A DNA stretch of 64,000 bases from assembly GCA_902599315.1 (NCBI GenBank), contig CACKEY010000001.1:109328-173327 (forward strand), in the 5' to 3' direction. This stretch comes from an uncultured SAR86 cluster bacterium. Lineage in GTDB: Bacteria > Pseudomonadota > Gammaproteobacteria > Magnimaribacterales > D2472. Below the pieces are notes generated by a model. That model was not told the origin of the DNA, made no database searches, and saw only the letters and a list, made by a program, of their open reading frames with translations. Of the stretch, positions 43,731-52,515 are shown one piece after another. The translations under genes were made by a program, and so were the position numbers. Position 1 is the stretch's first letter. Each line of letters begins with the position of its first letter.

Positions 43731-44694
43731 TTTTCCAAATCACAAGATTAACCATTAGGGTTGCTAATAGTAATAATGCTGCGACCAAATTATGCGCGAT
43801 AGCAATGTATAAAGGAAGAACATAGACAACATTCATTATTCCTAACGAAATTTGTGTAATTAATATTACGCCCAAAGTTGAAGCTAAAGGAGCTGCACTA
43901 GAAAACCATAGCCTTGAAATTAATATCAAAAAAATTATCGTTAATACTATTGCGCTTATTCTATGTGAGTAATGAATGGCAACTCTTGCTTCATTATCTA
44001 ATAATCCATATAAGTAGTTTGGGCCTACTTCTTGAGCAAGATTAAATCCCTCACGAAAATCCATTTCTGGAATAAACTTACCTTGACAGGTTGGAAAATC
44101 TGCACATGCTAAGGAAGCATAATTTGTACTCGTCCAAACGCCTAAAAATATTTGAACAATTAATGCTAATAAAGCAATGCCTCCCAGAACTTTCAAATGG
44201 CTGATATTATGATTTTTAATACCATTAGTGGTATTTAAGAACAAGTAAAAAAATAAACTCAGTGTGATAAAGCCTCCAAATAAATGGCCTGTAACAATAA
44301 TAGGTAATAATTTTAAGCTTACAGTCAAATAACCAAACAAGCCCTGACAGCAGATAAAAAATAAAAGAAAAGAAGTTATTGCTTTTATTTTTTTGGGTAA
44401 TTGATATTTAAATGCAAAATAAACTAACAGTATTGCAAGGAAGCCTAATGCCGCTGCAAAATATCTATGAACAACCTCTGGAATTGCTTTATCGATTTCA
44501 TAAGGGAATTGTGGGTATCTTGATTCAGCTAATTGAATTTCTGCCTCGGTAGTTGGAAAAACCACAAATCCATAACATCCAGGCCAATCTGGGCAACCGA
44601 GCCCAGCATCAACTAGACGCGTCCAAGCACCTAATGCAATGACAACAAATGCAAAGCAAATTCCAAACAATGATAATCCTTTCATTATTTTCAT
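43723..44694 (-). CDS. ctaA: Heme A synthase (COX15/CtaA)
   Basis: Oxidises the C8 methyl of heme O to give heme A. The 323 residues form about eight transmembrane helices with the conserved ALGAWTRLVDAGLGCPDWPGC start motif (residues about 21-41) and histidines in the PEVVHRYFAA and HYSHRISAI regions acting as heme ligands. The proteobacterial COX15 length is typical. It overlaps the upstream unknown gene by 4 nt and ctaB downstream by 8 nt, so the heme A pathway is one operon. Confidence 0.95.
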   Translation of the reverse strand: MKIMKGLSLFGICFAFVVIALGAWTRLVDAGLGCPDWPGCYGFVVFPTTEAEIQLAESRYPQFPYEIDKAIPEVVHRYFAAALGFLAILLVYFAFKYQLPKKIKAITSFLLFFICCQGLFGYLTVSLKLLPIIVTGHLFGGFITLSLFFYLFLNTTNGIKNHNISHLKVLGGIALLALIVQIFLGVWTSTNYASLACADFPTCQGKFIPEMDFREGFNLAQEVGPNYLYGLLDNEARVAIHYSHRISAIVLTIIFLILISRLWFSSAAPLASTLGVILITQISLGIMNVVYVLPLYIAIAHNLVAALLLLATLMVNLVIWKNE

Positions 44695-45230
44695 ATTAAG
44701 ACCTTTAAATCCTTTAGAATTAATTTTGGATCCAGAGAGACTGGAAAAAACATAACTGCTCTTCCATATGGATCAATTATAAAAATTTTTTGTTCCTCAA
44801 AGAAACTTTCATTGCCAGCTTGAAGTAACTTTTTAAAAAGTTTACTCTCAGAATCAATAACTATCTCTACCCTTGGATATTCAGATAATGAGCCAACTAA
44901 AGTATTTTCATCAGAAGTAAAAATTACTCTTTTAAGCTTATTAATATCTCTATTAAGCGCAATGTTTAGCTGTCGCATTAGATAAAGTGCTTCTTCTAGG
45001 CTGTCACTCTTGGAGGCATAAGTGGCAAATATCCATTTGCCATCATCAAATGCAATAACTTTTTTATCATTAATTAAGTTAAGATCTTTCACATCAAAAT
45101 ATTCACTAAAAAAAACTCCATTGTTTTTAGTATTAATAGGTGAAAATCCCGATTGAAATGATAGCGTAGAGATTAACAAAACCAATGGTGGAGTGAATAA
45201 TAGAAAAGCTAAAAAAATTTTGCTCTTCAT
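44691..45230 (-). CDS. Unknown protein of the oxidase assembly operon, degenerate SCO/thioredoxin-like
   Basis: A 179-residue membrane-anchored protein starting MKSKIFLAFLLFTPPLVLLI (one helix). The frame extends to 45290, but the ATG at 45230 overlaps the surf1 stop (ATGA) and is preferred. Its second half (LMRQLNIALNRDINKLKRVIFTSDENT and KIFIIDPYGRAVMFF) follows the same thioredoxin-fold pattern as the SCO gene 2 kb downstream (ILLINPDGKYAGFF), but has no CxxxC or copper His. Proteins of this kind sit between surf1 and ctaA in many proteobacteria. Function unknown; assembly role inferred from place. Confidence 0.65.
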   Translation of the reverse strand: MKSKIFLAFLLFTPPLVLLISTLSFQSGFSPINTKNNGVFFSEYFDVKDLNLINDKKVIAFDDGKWIFATYASKSDSLEEALYLMRQLNIALNRDINKLKRVIFTSDENTLVGSLSEYPRVEIVIDSESKLFKKLLQAGNESFFEEQKIFIIDPYGRAVMFFPVSLDPKLILKDLKVLI

Positions 45231-45931
45231 GATGTTCTTGTAATTGCAAATACATACATGCCTGCTAAAACAATGCTCATAGTGAACCATTGCAAAGCAT
45301 AACCATAGTGCTTAGTAGGCGTGATAACAAAAGGATTGAATGGAACAAATTCAGCAATAAATTTAGATCCTGGCTCTAGCATTAAAACCATATCAAAAAA
45401 TTTTTTTTCATAAGCAGTTTCGATGACCTTCGGAGATTTAGTTTGTGAAACCATTGGCCAATTGCTTGTTAGCAACTCATCGCCAGCTAAAACTTCTTGT
45501 TCTGGCTTGTAAAGACTACCAACTATGCGAACTTTATCAGAAATAAAATCAATATTTGGATATTCACTCCTAGACTTGCCCTGAGAAACCCAGCCTCTGT
45601 CAACAAAGACTTGTTGATCTGTTCCAAAATAAAATGGGGTATATATTTTATAACCAACCCTTCCATTAAAAATTTGATTATCGATTAATACCTGTTTAGA
45701 TGAATCATAAACACCTTCAACAAAGACTCGGCTCCACTTGCCTGAGTTTTCTGAAATGTATTGAGGTTGAGATGATTGTTGGATTTCAAAATTTTTAATT
45801 AAATTTAACTTTTCTGATGCTCGTTCAATCTGCCAGAAGCCTAAAGATATGAAAACAAGCACAAAGAAAACTGAAAAAATGGTTAGCGCTTTATTATTTT
45901 TAATGTTTTCTGTTTTTAAAAATTTGATCAT
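45227..45931 (-). CDS. SURF1 family cytochrome oxidase assembly protein
   Basis: A 234-residue protein with transmembrane helices at both ends (residues about 17-35 and 212-230) and the SURF1 periplasmic domain: LGFWQIERASEKLNLI, VFVDRGWVSQGKSRSEYP near residue 112, and the C-terminal PTKHYGYALQWFTMSIVLAGMY motif. SURF1 helps insert heme A into subunit I. It is divergent from the DUF2909 gene with only 23 bp between start codons. It heads the minus-strand assembly transcript (surf1 to SCO). Confidence 0.93.
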   Translation of the reverse strand: MIKFLKTENIKNNKALTIFSVFFVLVFISLGFWQIERASEKLNLIKNFEIQQSSQPQYISENSGKWSRVFVEGVYDSSKQVLIDNQIFNGRVGYKIYTPFYFGTDQQVFVDRGWVSQGKSRSEYPNIDFISDKVRIVGSLYKPEQEVLAGDELLTSNWPMVSQTKSPKVIETAYEKKFFDMVLMLEPGSKFIAEFVPFNPFVITPTKHYGYALQWFTMSIVLAGMYVFAITRTS

Positions 45932-45954
45932 TTTTATAATGTTATAATTTTACT

Positions 45955-46167
45955 ATGTGGCTTAAACCTCTAATTGCAATTGTTATTATCTTAATCTTTA
46001 TAAGCTTATTTAGTAGTTTGTTTTTCCTTTTCAAGGACCAAGGCCAAGGCAAGCGTTCAGTTTATAGCCTTGGTTTTAGGGTAACTATGGCAGCATTGCT
46101 ATTGATATTAGTATCCTATGGATTATATACGGGAGAACTTGGAAATAACGTTCCGTGGGGCTCTTGA
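45955..46167 (+). CDS. DUF2909 family twin-helix membrane protein
   Basis: A 70-residue protein with two hydrophobic helices (residues about 4-27 and 41-60) joined by a charged loop FKDQGQGKRSVYSLGFRVT, the DUF2909 layout (a 'twin transmembrane' protein commonly placed between surf1 and coxC in gammaproteobacteria). Its function is unknown, possibly oxidase assembly or stability. TATAAT at 45943-45948 lies 6 nt before the ATG, without a ribosome site. Its stop codon and that of the convergent coxC are 1 bp apart. Confidence 0.85.
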   Translation: MWLKPLIAIVIILIFISLFSSLFFLFKDQGQGKRSVYSLGFRVTMAALLLILVSYGLYTGELGNNVPWGS

Positions 46168-46168
46168 T

Positions 46169-47074
46169 TTAAAGTATATAAACAAAAAGAAATAACATCA
46201 CCCAAACTACATCAACAAAATGCCAATACCAGGAGGCTGCTTCAAACCCAAAATGATTATGAGGATCAAAGTGATTATAAAAAACTGATCTAGAAAGCAT
46301 CACAGCAAGCATAAATCCACCCATCATGACGTGAAAACCATGGAATCCTGTTAGCATGAAGAAAGTTGAACCATATATTCCAGAATTAAGTGTTAAACCA
46401 TAATGTGCATACGCCTCATAGTACTCAGCAGCCTGTAGCCCAACAAATATTAGAGCAAGGGTTACAGTAACACCTAGCCAGGTATTAAAACTTTTTTTGT
46501 TATCATTTTTAAGAGCAAGATGGGCAAAGTGAACGGTTACACTTGAACTAAGAAGTACAATCGTATTCCACAATGGCAACCACTTTAATGCATTACCCCA
46601 GCCTGGCCAACTCATACTTTTATCGGCAAGAACAAATGCTGATCCAGCATCAGGAGTTGACATAACAGGCCATGAGGCCTCAAAACCTTCCCATAACATA
46701 TTAGCCAATCCTTTCTCGCCATCACCACCGAGCCATGGGACTGAAAAATTTCTCACGTAGAAAAGTGCTCCAAAAAATGCGGCAAAGAACATTACCTCAG
46801 AAAAAATAAACCAGCCCATACCAAAAACAAAAGATTTTTGAAGCTGGGCACTGTCCAAGCCAGCAATATGTTCTCTGATCACCGCTCTGAACCAAAAATA
46901 TAAAGTTATTGCAAAAACGGCAAAGCCAGAATATAAGATATATACGGAGTTGCTTTCAGGTTTTCCTAAGTCATTAATCGTCCCAGCCGCTCCCATCACT
47001 AATAGAAAAAGTGCTGTTGCGATATATATTGGATATTTACTATCCTCAGGTACATAGTACTTTTGATAACTCAT
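46169..47074 (-). CDS. ctaE: Cytochrome c oxidase subunit III
   Basis: Inner-membrane subunit of 301 residues with about seven helices. Family marks: QKYYVPEDSKYPIYIATAL at the start, FVFGMGWFIFSEVMFFAAFF near residue 90, GFHGFHVMMGGFML near residue 240, and HFGFEAASWYWHFVDVVWV at the end. Subunit III stabilises the oxidase. The long N-terminal insert GLDSAQLQKS and extended loop are typical of proteobacteria. It overlaps the ctaG gene by 4 nt and ends the minus-strand structural operon (II-I-COX11-III). Confidence 0.97.
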   Translation of the reverse strand: MSYQKYYVPEDSKYPIYIATALFLLVMGAAGTINDLGKPESNSVYILYSGFAVFAITLYFWFRAVIREHIAGLDSAQLQKSFVFGMGWFIFSEVMFFAAFFGALFYVRNFSVPWLGGDGEKGLANMLWEGFEASWPVMSTPDAGSAFVLADKSMSWPGWGNALKWLPLWNTIVLLSSSVTVHFAHLALKNDNKKSFNTWLGVTVTLALIFVGLQAAEYYEAYAHYGLTLNSGIYGSTFFMLTGFHGFHVMMGGFMLAVMLSRSVFYNHFDPHNHFGFEAASWYWHFVDVVWVMLFLFVYIL

Positions 47075-47658
47075 ATTGAAGGCTCCATTTCATGGTTAGC
47101 ATGGTGCTCACTATCATGCTGAGCAAACTCAATATCATTGTAATCTGTAACATCAAAAATAGTGTATGAAAGAACGACGCTATTAATAGAACTTGGAAGT
47201 TCATCGTCAAAAATCAACCTTACCGGTAAAAGCGCTTCTTCACCAGGGGCAAGTTCCTGTTTTTCAAAACAAAAGCATTCTAATTTTTTTAAGTGTGCGG
47301 CTGCGTTTGAAGGCGCAACACTAGGTATTGCCTGAGCAACCATTCTTTTATTTGTTGTATTTTTTACATAAAAAGTAGCTGTGTGATACTTTCCTGTCTT
47401 AACTTGAATATTATCTTCAGACGGCTTGAATGCCCAAGGCATTTCTTCGTTATTATGAGAAACAAATTGAATTGAGATATCTCGACCATTATCAATCTCA
47501 ATATCTTTATTGCTAGTTGCTCTTAGTTCAATTTTCCCATTTAGACCAGTTACTTCACAAAACACATTGTAGAGGGGGACCAAAGCAAACGAGAATGTGA
47601 ACATTCCTAGAATGGCAAAACACAGGGTTTTAATCGTTTTTTTCGATCCTTCGTTCAC
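47071..47658 (-). CDS. ctaG: COX11/CtaG copper chaperone for subunit I
   Basis: A 195-residue protein with an N-terminal membrane anchor (residues about 10-30) and the COX11 periplasmic domain: the start region ALVPLYNVFCEVTGLNGK, ATFYVKNTTNKRMVAQAIPS, and the copper site CFCFEKQ (CxCF) near residue 125. It delivers copper to the CuB site. The position between subunits I and III is the proteobacterial norm, giving direct evidence for an aa3-type enzyme. Its start overlaps the subunit I stop by one base, so it is translated from the same transcript. Confidence 0.95.
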   Translation of the reverse strand: MNEGSKKTIKTLCFAILGMFTFSFALVPLYNVFCEVTGLNGKIELRATSNKDIEIDNGRDISIQFVSHNNEEMPWAFKPSEDNIQVKTGKYHTATFYVKNTTNKRMVAQAIPSVAPSNAAAHLKKLECFCFEKQELAPGEEALLPVRLIFDDELPSSINSVVLSYTIFDVTDYNDIEFAQHDSEHHANHEMEPSI

Positions 47659-49244
47659 TAGTTAACTTTTGGTGGGGTTGTAAATGTGTGATAGGGAGCA
47701 GGTGATTCTACTGTCCACTCAAGACCTCTTGAACCTTCCCAAACCTGAGGAGTTGCCTTTTTCCCACCCATTACTGTTTTAAGAACAATGTACATGAATA
47801 AGATCTGTGAGGCTCCAAATAAGAATGCTCCAACTGAGGAAATCATATTCCAATCAGCAAATTGAAGAGCATAATCTGGGACCCTTCTTGGCATTCCAGC
47901 TAAACCTATCCAATGCTGAGGGAAAAATGTTACGTTAACCCCAATGAATGATAGCCAAAAATGAAGTTTGCCAAGTCTTTCGTCATACATATTTCCTGTC
48001 CATTTTGGAATCCAGTAATATACTGCAGCCATGATTGAAAAAATTGATCCTGGTACTAAAACGTAATGAAAGTGAGCGACAACAAAGTACGTATCGTGAT
48101 ATTGGAAATCAGCTGGAGTAATCGCAAGCATTAAACCAGAGAAACCACCTATAGTAAATAAAACTACGAAGGCAATTGCAAATAGCATCGGTGTTTCATA
48201 AGAGATTGACCCCTTAAACATTGTTGTTACCCAATTAAAAACTTTAACTCCAGTTGGGACAGCGATTAACATAGTTGCCCACATAAAAAATAATTCTGCG
48301 GCTAATGGAAGCCCTACAGTAAACATGTGATGCGCCCACACAACAAATGATAAAATGGCAATGGAGGCCATCGCCCAAACCATAGAAGCATAGCCGAATA
48401 GCTGTTTTCTTGAGAACGTTTCAATGATATGAGATGCAATACCAAAAGCTGGAAGAATCATAATATAAACTTCAGGATGGCCGAAAAACCAGAAGATGTG
48501 TTGAAATAAAACAGGATCTCCGCCGCCGGCAGCGTTAAAGAAACTTGTTCCGAAATGGATATCCATGAGCATCATGGTTACTGCTCCTGCAAGGACTGGC
48601 ATGACTGCTATTAACAGATATGCTGTTATTAACCATGACCAAACAAAAAGTGGCATTTTCATCAATGTCATACCAGGCGCTCTCATGTTCATAATAGTTA
48701 CAATCACATTAATTGACCCCATGATTGATGATGCGCCCATAATATGCACTGCAAATATAAAGAAAGTTACACTTGGTGGTGCATAGGTTGTAGATAGTGG
48801 AGCATAAAATGTCCACCCAAAATTAGGTGCTCCGCCCTCCATAAATAATGACGATAATAGAATAAAGAATGCGAAAGGCAGAATCCAAAAACTAAGGTTA
48901 TTCATTCTTGGAAGAGCCATGTCAGGTGCTCCTACCATCATTGGTACAAGCCAATTTGCCAGACCAACAAATGCAGGCATAACTGCACCGAACACCATTA
49001 TCAGTCCATGAAGTGTAAGCATCTGATTATAAAACTCAGGCTCTACAATTTGCATTCCCGGTTGAAATAGCTCCGCTCTAATGACCATAGCCATTGCTCC
49101 ACCAATAAGAAACATAGCAAAACTAAACCATAAATATAAGCTTCCTATGTCTTTATGATTAGTTGTGTAAAGCCATCTAGTCAGCCCTTTTGCTGGACCA
49201 TGATGATGATCATCATGACCATGTGATTCAATTACTGCACTCAT
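47658..49244 (-). CDS. ctaD: Cytochrome c oxidase subunit I
   Basis: Catalytic subunit of 528 residues with about 12 helices. Heme and copper ligands are visible in TLHGLIMVFG (low-spin heme His), FGHPEVYIMILPAFG (CuB His crosslinked to Tyr region), VWAHHMFTVG (the two CuB histidines), and HFHYVLVPGSIF (heme a3/a His). The histidine-rich N-terminal stretch is SHGHDDHHHGPAKG. The HPEVY pattern and K-pathway residues suggest an A-type aa3 oxidase. It is 15 nt from subunit II. Confidence 0.98.
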   Translation of the reverse strand: MSAVIESHGHDDHHHGPAKGLTRWLYTTNHKDIGSLYLWFSFAMFLIGGAMAMVIRAELFQPGMQIVEPEFYNQMLTLHGLIMVFGAVMPAFVGLANWLVPMMVGAPDMALPRMNNLSFWILPFAFFILLSSLFMEGGAPNFGWTFYAPLSTTYAPPSVTFFIFAVHIMGASSIMGSINVIVTIMNMRAPGMTLMKMPLFVWSWLITAYLLIAVMPVLAGAVTMMLMDIHFGTSFFNAAGGGDPVLFQHIFWFFGHPEVYIMILPAFGIASHIIETFSRKQLFGYASMVWAMASIAILSFVVWAHHMFTVGLPLAAELFFMWATMLIAVPTGVKVFNWVTTMFKGSISYETPMLFAIAFVVLFTIGGFSGLMLAITPADFQYHDTYFVVAHFHYVLVPGSIFSIMAAVYYWIPKWTGNMYDERLGKLHFWLSFIGVNVTFFPQHWIGLAGMPRRVPDYALQFADWNMISSVGAFLFGASQILFMYIVLKTVMGGKKATPQVWEGSRGLEWTVESPAPYHTFTTPPKVN

Positions 49245-49259
49245 ATTACTTCCTTCTTT

Positions 49260-50411
49260 TTAAATATTAGGTTTGTTGTATTCAACAATGTCTTTGGGTA
49301 TAACAATTTTACCATCTCCATTTTCTGCATTACCCCAAGCCTGTCTTGTGTAGGTAATGACTGCTGCCATATCAACTTCTGAAAGCTGATTGGCGAATGA
49401 CTGCATGGCTGCACCTTGAACACCTTCCATTAAAATCTCTACATTTCTTGCTTTATTATTAAGCACGATATCGCTTCCAGCAAGATTTGGAAAAATCCCT
49501 TGGATGCCTTGACCGTTTACTTGATGGCATGCAACACAGTTCTTTAGATAAACTCCTTCTCCTCTTTCAGTGAGTTCAGCCGTAGTCCAGTTTTTTTCGG
49601 TTAGTTCTGCCATTCTAAAAGCAGCTTCTTTTTTTTCTTGAACCCAAATGTCATATTCGTCTTGAGGTACAACCTTAACAACAACCGGCATAAAGCCGTG
49701 ATTTTTTCCACAAAGCTCTGTGCATTTTCCTCTATAAATTCCTGGTTCATCTACAACAGTCCAAGCTGTATTTATGAAGCCTGGTATAGCATCTTGTTTA
49801 ATAGCAAAGTCTGGCATCCACCAAGAATGAATAACATCATTTGCAGTTATTAGAAATCTAATTTTTTTTCCAACTGGTATTACGACGGCCTCATCGACCT
49901 CTTCTAAATAAAATTCTCCCTTTGGAGTCTTATTATAAATTTCGTCCCAATCTGTAGTGAGGTTTTGAAAAAAATCTATGTCGTCTTCAAGGTACTTATA
50001 CTGCCATTTCCATTGATATCCAACCACCTGAATGTTTATATCACCTTCAGTATCATCATAAATTTTTGTAAGAGTATTTGAAGCTGGAATAGCCATGAAT
50101 ACTAAAATTAAGAAAGGAACGATGGTCCAAGCAAGTTCAAGTTTTGTGTTTTCATGAAATGATGAGGGGTTAGGATTTTTCTTTTTTGTAAACGCAAACA
50201 TTGAGTAAAACATCACGCTAAATACGACTAGACCAATTGCGACGCATATCCAGAAAATCAACATATGCAGATCAAAAACTTCTTTGCTGATTGCTGTGAC
50301 CCCTTCGGTCATGTTTAGGTCATCCCAAGCGGCAAATGTATTACCAGAAAAAAGAAATGCCATTCCTGCAAAATATTTAGTGAAAATGCTAGCGGTAGCT
50401 TTTTTAAACAT
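49260..50411 (-). CDS. ctaC: Cytochrome c oxidase subunit II with fused C-terminal cytochrome c domain
   Basis: 383 residues: signal peptide, two transmembrane helices (about 44-65 and 88-110), the CuA cupredoxin domain with YRGKCTELCGKNHGFMPV (two Cys, His, Met) near residue 227, and a C-terminal class I cytochrome c domain with CVACHQVNG near residue 296 and Met in MQSFANQL. A caa3-type layout that lets the oxidase take electrons directly from another donor. A candidate promoter lies at 50467-50495 and a GGGA ribosome site precedes the ATG. First gene of the II-I-COX11-III operon. Confidence 0.96.
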   Translation of the reverse strand: MFKKATASIFTKYFAGMAFLFSGNTFAAWDDLNMTEGVTAISKEVFDLHMLIFWICVAIGLVVFSVMFYSMFAFTKKKNPNPSSFHENTKLELAWTIVPFLILVFMAIPASNTLTKIYDDTEGDINIQVVGYQWKWQYKYLEDDIDFFQNLTTDWDEIYNKTPKGEFYLEEVDEAVVIPVGKKIRFLITANDVIHSWWMPDFAIKQDAIPGFINTAWTVVDEPGIYRGKCTELCGKNHGFMPVVVKVVPQDEYDIWVQEKKEAAFRMAELTEKNWTTAELTERGEGVYLKNCVACHQVNGQGIQGIFPNLAGSDIVLNNKARNVEILMEGVQGAAMQSFANQLSEVDMAAVITYTRQAWGNAENGDGKIVIPKDIVEYNKPNI

Positions 50412-50466
50412 TAGATTTTTCCCTTAAATATAAGAATTTATTAAAAATAAAAAATTTGTATAAGCA

Positions 50467-50495
50467 ATTATAACTAAAAATTATGTTCATGAGAA
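50467..50495 (-). promoter_or_regulatory. Candidate promoter of the cytochrome oxidase operon
   Basis: On the minus strand a TTCTCA -35-like box (50495-50490) is followed at 17 nt by a perfect TATAAT (50472-50467). The predicted start near 50460 gives a leader of about 50 nt before the AAGGGA ribosome site of subunit II. The interval 50412-50571 otherwise shows nothing I recognise with confidence. Confidence 0.5.
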
Positions 50496-50571
50496 GTTTT
50501 TTGACCTTTTTTTACCTGCTTTGTGGAATTTTATTTGTCGCTATAATAGCTTTAAAAAAGCATAAATTCTA

Positions 50572-50781
50572 TTATTTTTTAGACCTATAATCATCGATTT
50601 TAAAGATTTTGGGCTTATCAGATTTTAGGTTTCTTATGCTATCTTCTTCTGGTCTATGCTCCTTATAATCACAGCTTATGCAATATATGGTTTTATCGTC
50701 TGGGGTAATGGCAATTTTGTCTTGAGCTTTGCAAGAAGGACAAACTGCTCCAGCAATAAATCGAATAAACCCTTTAGTCAT
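50572..50781 (-). CDS. yheV: YheV-like putative metal-binding protein (DUF2387)
   Basis: A 69-residue protein starting MTKGFIRFIAGAVCPSC, the DUF2387 (YheV) pattern with a zinc-ribbon made of two CxxC pairs: CPSC near residue 14 and CISC near residue 34, separated by DKIAITPDDKTIY. The tail is charged. Function unknown; such small ribbons often help other enzymes fold or bind nucleic acid. It overlaps aroE by 8 nt, so it is the last gene of the purE-tsaC-hemF-aroE transcript. Confidence 0.8.
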   Translation of the reverse strand: MTKGFIRFIAGAVCPSCKAQDKIAITPDDKTIYCISCDYKEHRPEEDSIRNLKSDKPKIFKIDDYRSKK

Positions 50782-51592
50782 TTATTAAGTCCAGTTTAGT
50801 TATATTTGTTTCAGGTTCTACACCAGTCCATAATGCAAATGATGCTGCCGCCTGATTAATTAACATCCCAAAGCCATCGAAATATTTTTCAGAGCGCTGA
50901 CTGCTCCATTTTAAAAAAGGAGTTTGATTATGATCTTTACTGTAACTAAGATCATAAAGCACTGTCTCGTTATTTATTTTTAATTCTCTGTGCCAATTAA
51001 ATGAACCTGAAAAACCGATTGATGTTGCATTGATAACTAAGTCTATATCTTCATTAAAATTGTCAAGATTAAGTATTCTTGAGTGAATTTCATTTGAATC
51101 AGAGAAGCGTTTAATTAATCTTTCGAGATTATTTTTGGATCTATTGTCTAAAACTATGTTTCTTGGTTTACACGCGTCAAGCGATGGAATAATGCTTAAA
51201 GCAGAGCCTCCTGCACCTAAAATTAAAATATTAGCTGAAGAAATTGAACACTTATTTTTTAAATCCTTCACTAAACCAATGCCATCAGTTGATTCTGCAA
51301 AAATTCTGCCTGAACTATCCGATCTCAAGGTATTAGCAGCTCCAATTAAGTTAACAAGGGATGATTTAGTGTTAGCAAAAGGCAGGCAGTTAATCTTATG
51401 TGGTAGTGTGATGTTAAGACCATCTCCTCCGTTGCTAAAAAAATTTTTTAAAAAATTATCAAGGCTATTTTCTAGAACGTGATAAGCCTGATAGTCAATA
51501 TTAATATTTGTTTGCTTTGAGAAAATGTTATGAATTTTTGGAGACAAAGAATGCTCAATTGGATTACCAATAACTCCTAATTTATATTTCAT
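50774..51592 (-). CDS. aroE: Shikimate dehydrogenase
   Basis: NADPH-dependent reduction of 3-dehydroshikimate to shikimate, cytosolic. The 272 residues show the shikimate-binding GNPIEHSLSPKIHN near residue 8, the catalytic Lys in NITLPHKINCLPFA near residue 63, the NADP fold ILILGAGGSALSIIPSL near residue 122, and GFGMLINQAAASFALWTG at the end. Length is normal. It overlaps hemF and yheV at its ends (4 and 8 nt), and the hemF-aroE pairing is conserved in gammaproteobacteria. Confidence 0.97.
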   Translation of the reverse strand: MKYKLGVIGNPIEHSLSPKIHNIFSKQTNINIDYQAYHVLENSLDNFLKNFFSNGGDGLNITLPHKINCLPFANTKSSLVNLIGAANTLRSDSSGRIFAESTDGIGLVKDLKNKCSISSANILILGAGGSALSIIPSLDACKPRNIVLDNRSKNNLERLIKRFSDSNEIHSRILNLDNFNEDIDLVINATSIGFSGSFNWHRELKINNETVLYDLSYSKDHNQTPFLKWSSQRSEKYFDGFGMLINQAAASFALWTGVEPETNITKLDLIND

Positions 51593-52515
51593 AATATATG
51601 TTGATTCCAGTTTTTATTTATGAACCTTAAAAGTTTACTTTCATTTTTAATGATGTTTTTAGAAAGCCGAAATGGCCAATTTACAGCCGGAGGCATAGAT
51701 GCAAGTATTGAATCAGTTCTGCCATTTGATTCAATTCCAAATTTTGTACCTCTATCAAATAACAAGTTAAACTCAACGTATCTTCCTCTCCTGTATAACT
51801 GAAACTCTCTATCATCAGCTGTAAATTTTTGATTTTTATTGGAATTGACAAGACTTACATAAGTTTCAATATAGCAATTTGCAATAGCATTAAGTAAATC
51901 TAGGCTATCTTCTATTTTTTTATGCTGAAGCTGGTCAAAAAATACCCCGCCTATGCCTCTTTTTTCCTTTCTGTGAGGCAAGTAAAAATATTCATCGCAA
52001 TGTTTAGCAAATTTTTTATAATATTTAGGATCAAAATTATCCAAGCAACCTTTTGCATTCGCGTGCCAAATAGATGACTCATTTTTAGTAGGAAAAAACG
52101 GAGTTAGATCAAAGCCTCCTCCAATCCACCAATTTTCAATTAAATTATTTTTACCTAGCTCTAGAAATATCCTAACATTCATGTGACTGGTCGCACAAAA
52201 CGGATTCATAGGATGAGCAATTACAGAAACCCCAATGGCATGGAATTTGTGAGACTTTGTTTTGAGTTCTTCAGCAATTGATGATTGAGGAAGTTGTTTG
52301 CCGGATATTGATGAAAAATTAATAGCAGCTTTTTCAATTGTATCGCCGGTGATTGAAATAGACTTTCCTCCACCTCCTTGATCTCTTTTCCATACCTTAG
52401 CAACTCTAATTGGGGGAGAAGTAAAAAGAGTATTTATCCCATTTTCAATATCTCTTTGTATCTTAGTAAAGACAGATTCTAGCTTTTTAAGTTCTTTATT
52501 TGTGAGCTTATTCAC
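51589..52515 (-). CDS. hemF: Aerobic coproporphyrinogen III oxidase
   Basis: Oxygen-dependent oxidative decarboxylation of coproporphyrinogen III in heme synthesis, matching the aerobic, heme-rich oxidase encoded upstream. The 308 residues show WKRDQGGGGKSISI near residue 43, the HMNVRIFLELG and WWIGGGFDLTPFF motifs near residue 127, GIGGVFFDQL, and the end segment EFNLLFDRGTKFGIESNGR. All are typical of HemF, and the length is normal. It overlaps tsaC by 8 nt. Confidence 0.97.
   Translation of the reverse strand: MNKLTNKELKKLESVFTKIQRDIENGINTLFTSPPIRVAKVWKRDQGGGGKSISITGDTIEKAAINFSSISGKQLPQSSIAEELKTKSHKFHAIGVSVIAHPMNPFCATSHMNVRIFLELGKNNLIENWWIGGGFDLTPFFPTKNESSIWHANAKGCLDNFDPKYYKKFAKHCDEYFYLPHRKEKRGIGGVFFDQLQHKKIEDSLDLLNAIANCYIETYVSLVNSNKNQKFTADDREFQLYRRGRYVEFNLLFDRGTKFGIESNGRTDSILASMPPAVNWPFRLSKNIIKNESKLLRFINKNWNQHIL

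Noticed and set aside
50483..50590. A 35-codon hydrophobic ORF (starts MFMRSFLTFFYLL) on the plus strand between the oxidase operon and yheV
   Set aside because: It lies over the oxidase promoter region and the 3' end of yheV, has no ribosome site, and AT-rich DNA with T runs readily gives Phe/Leu-rich ORFs. Without conservation data I do not call it.
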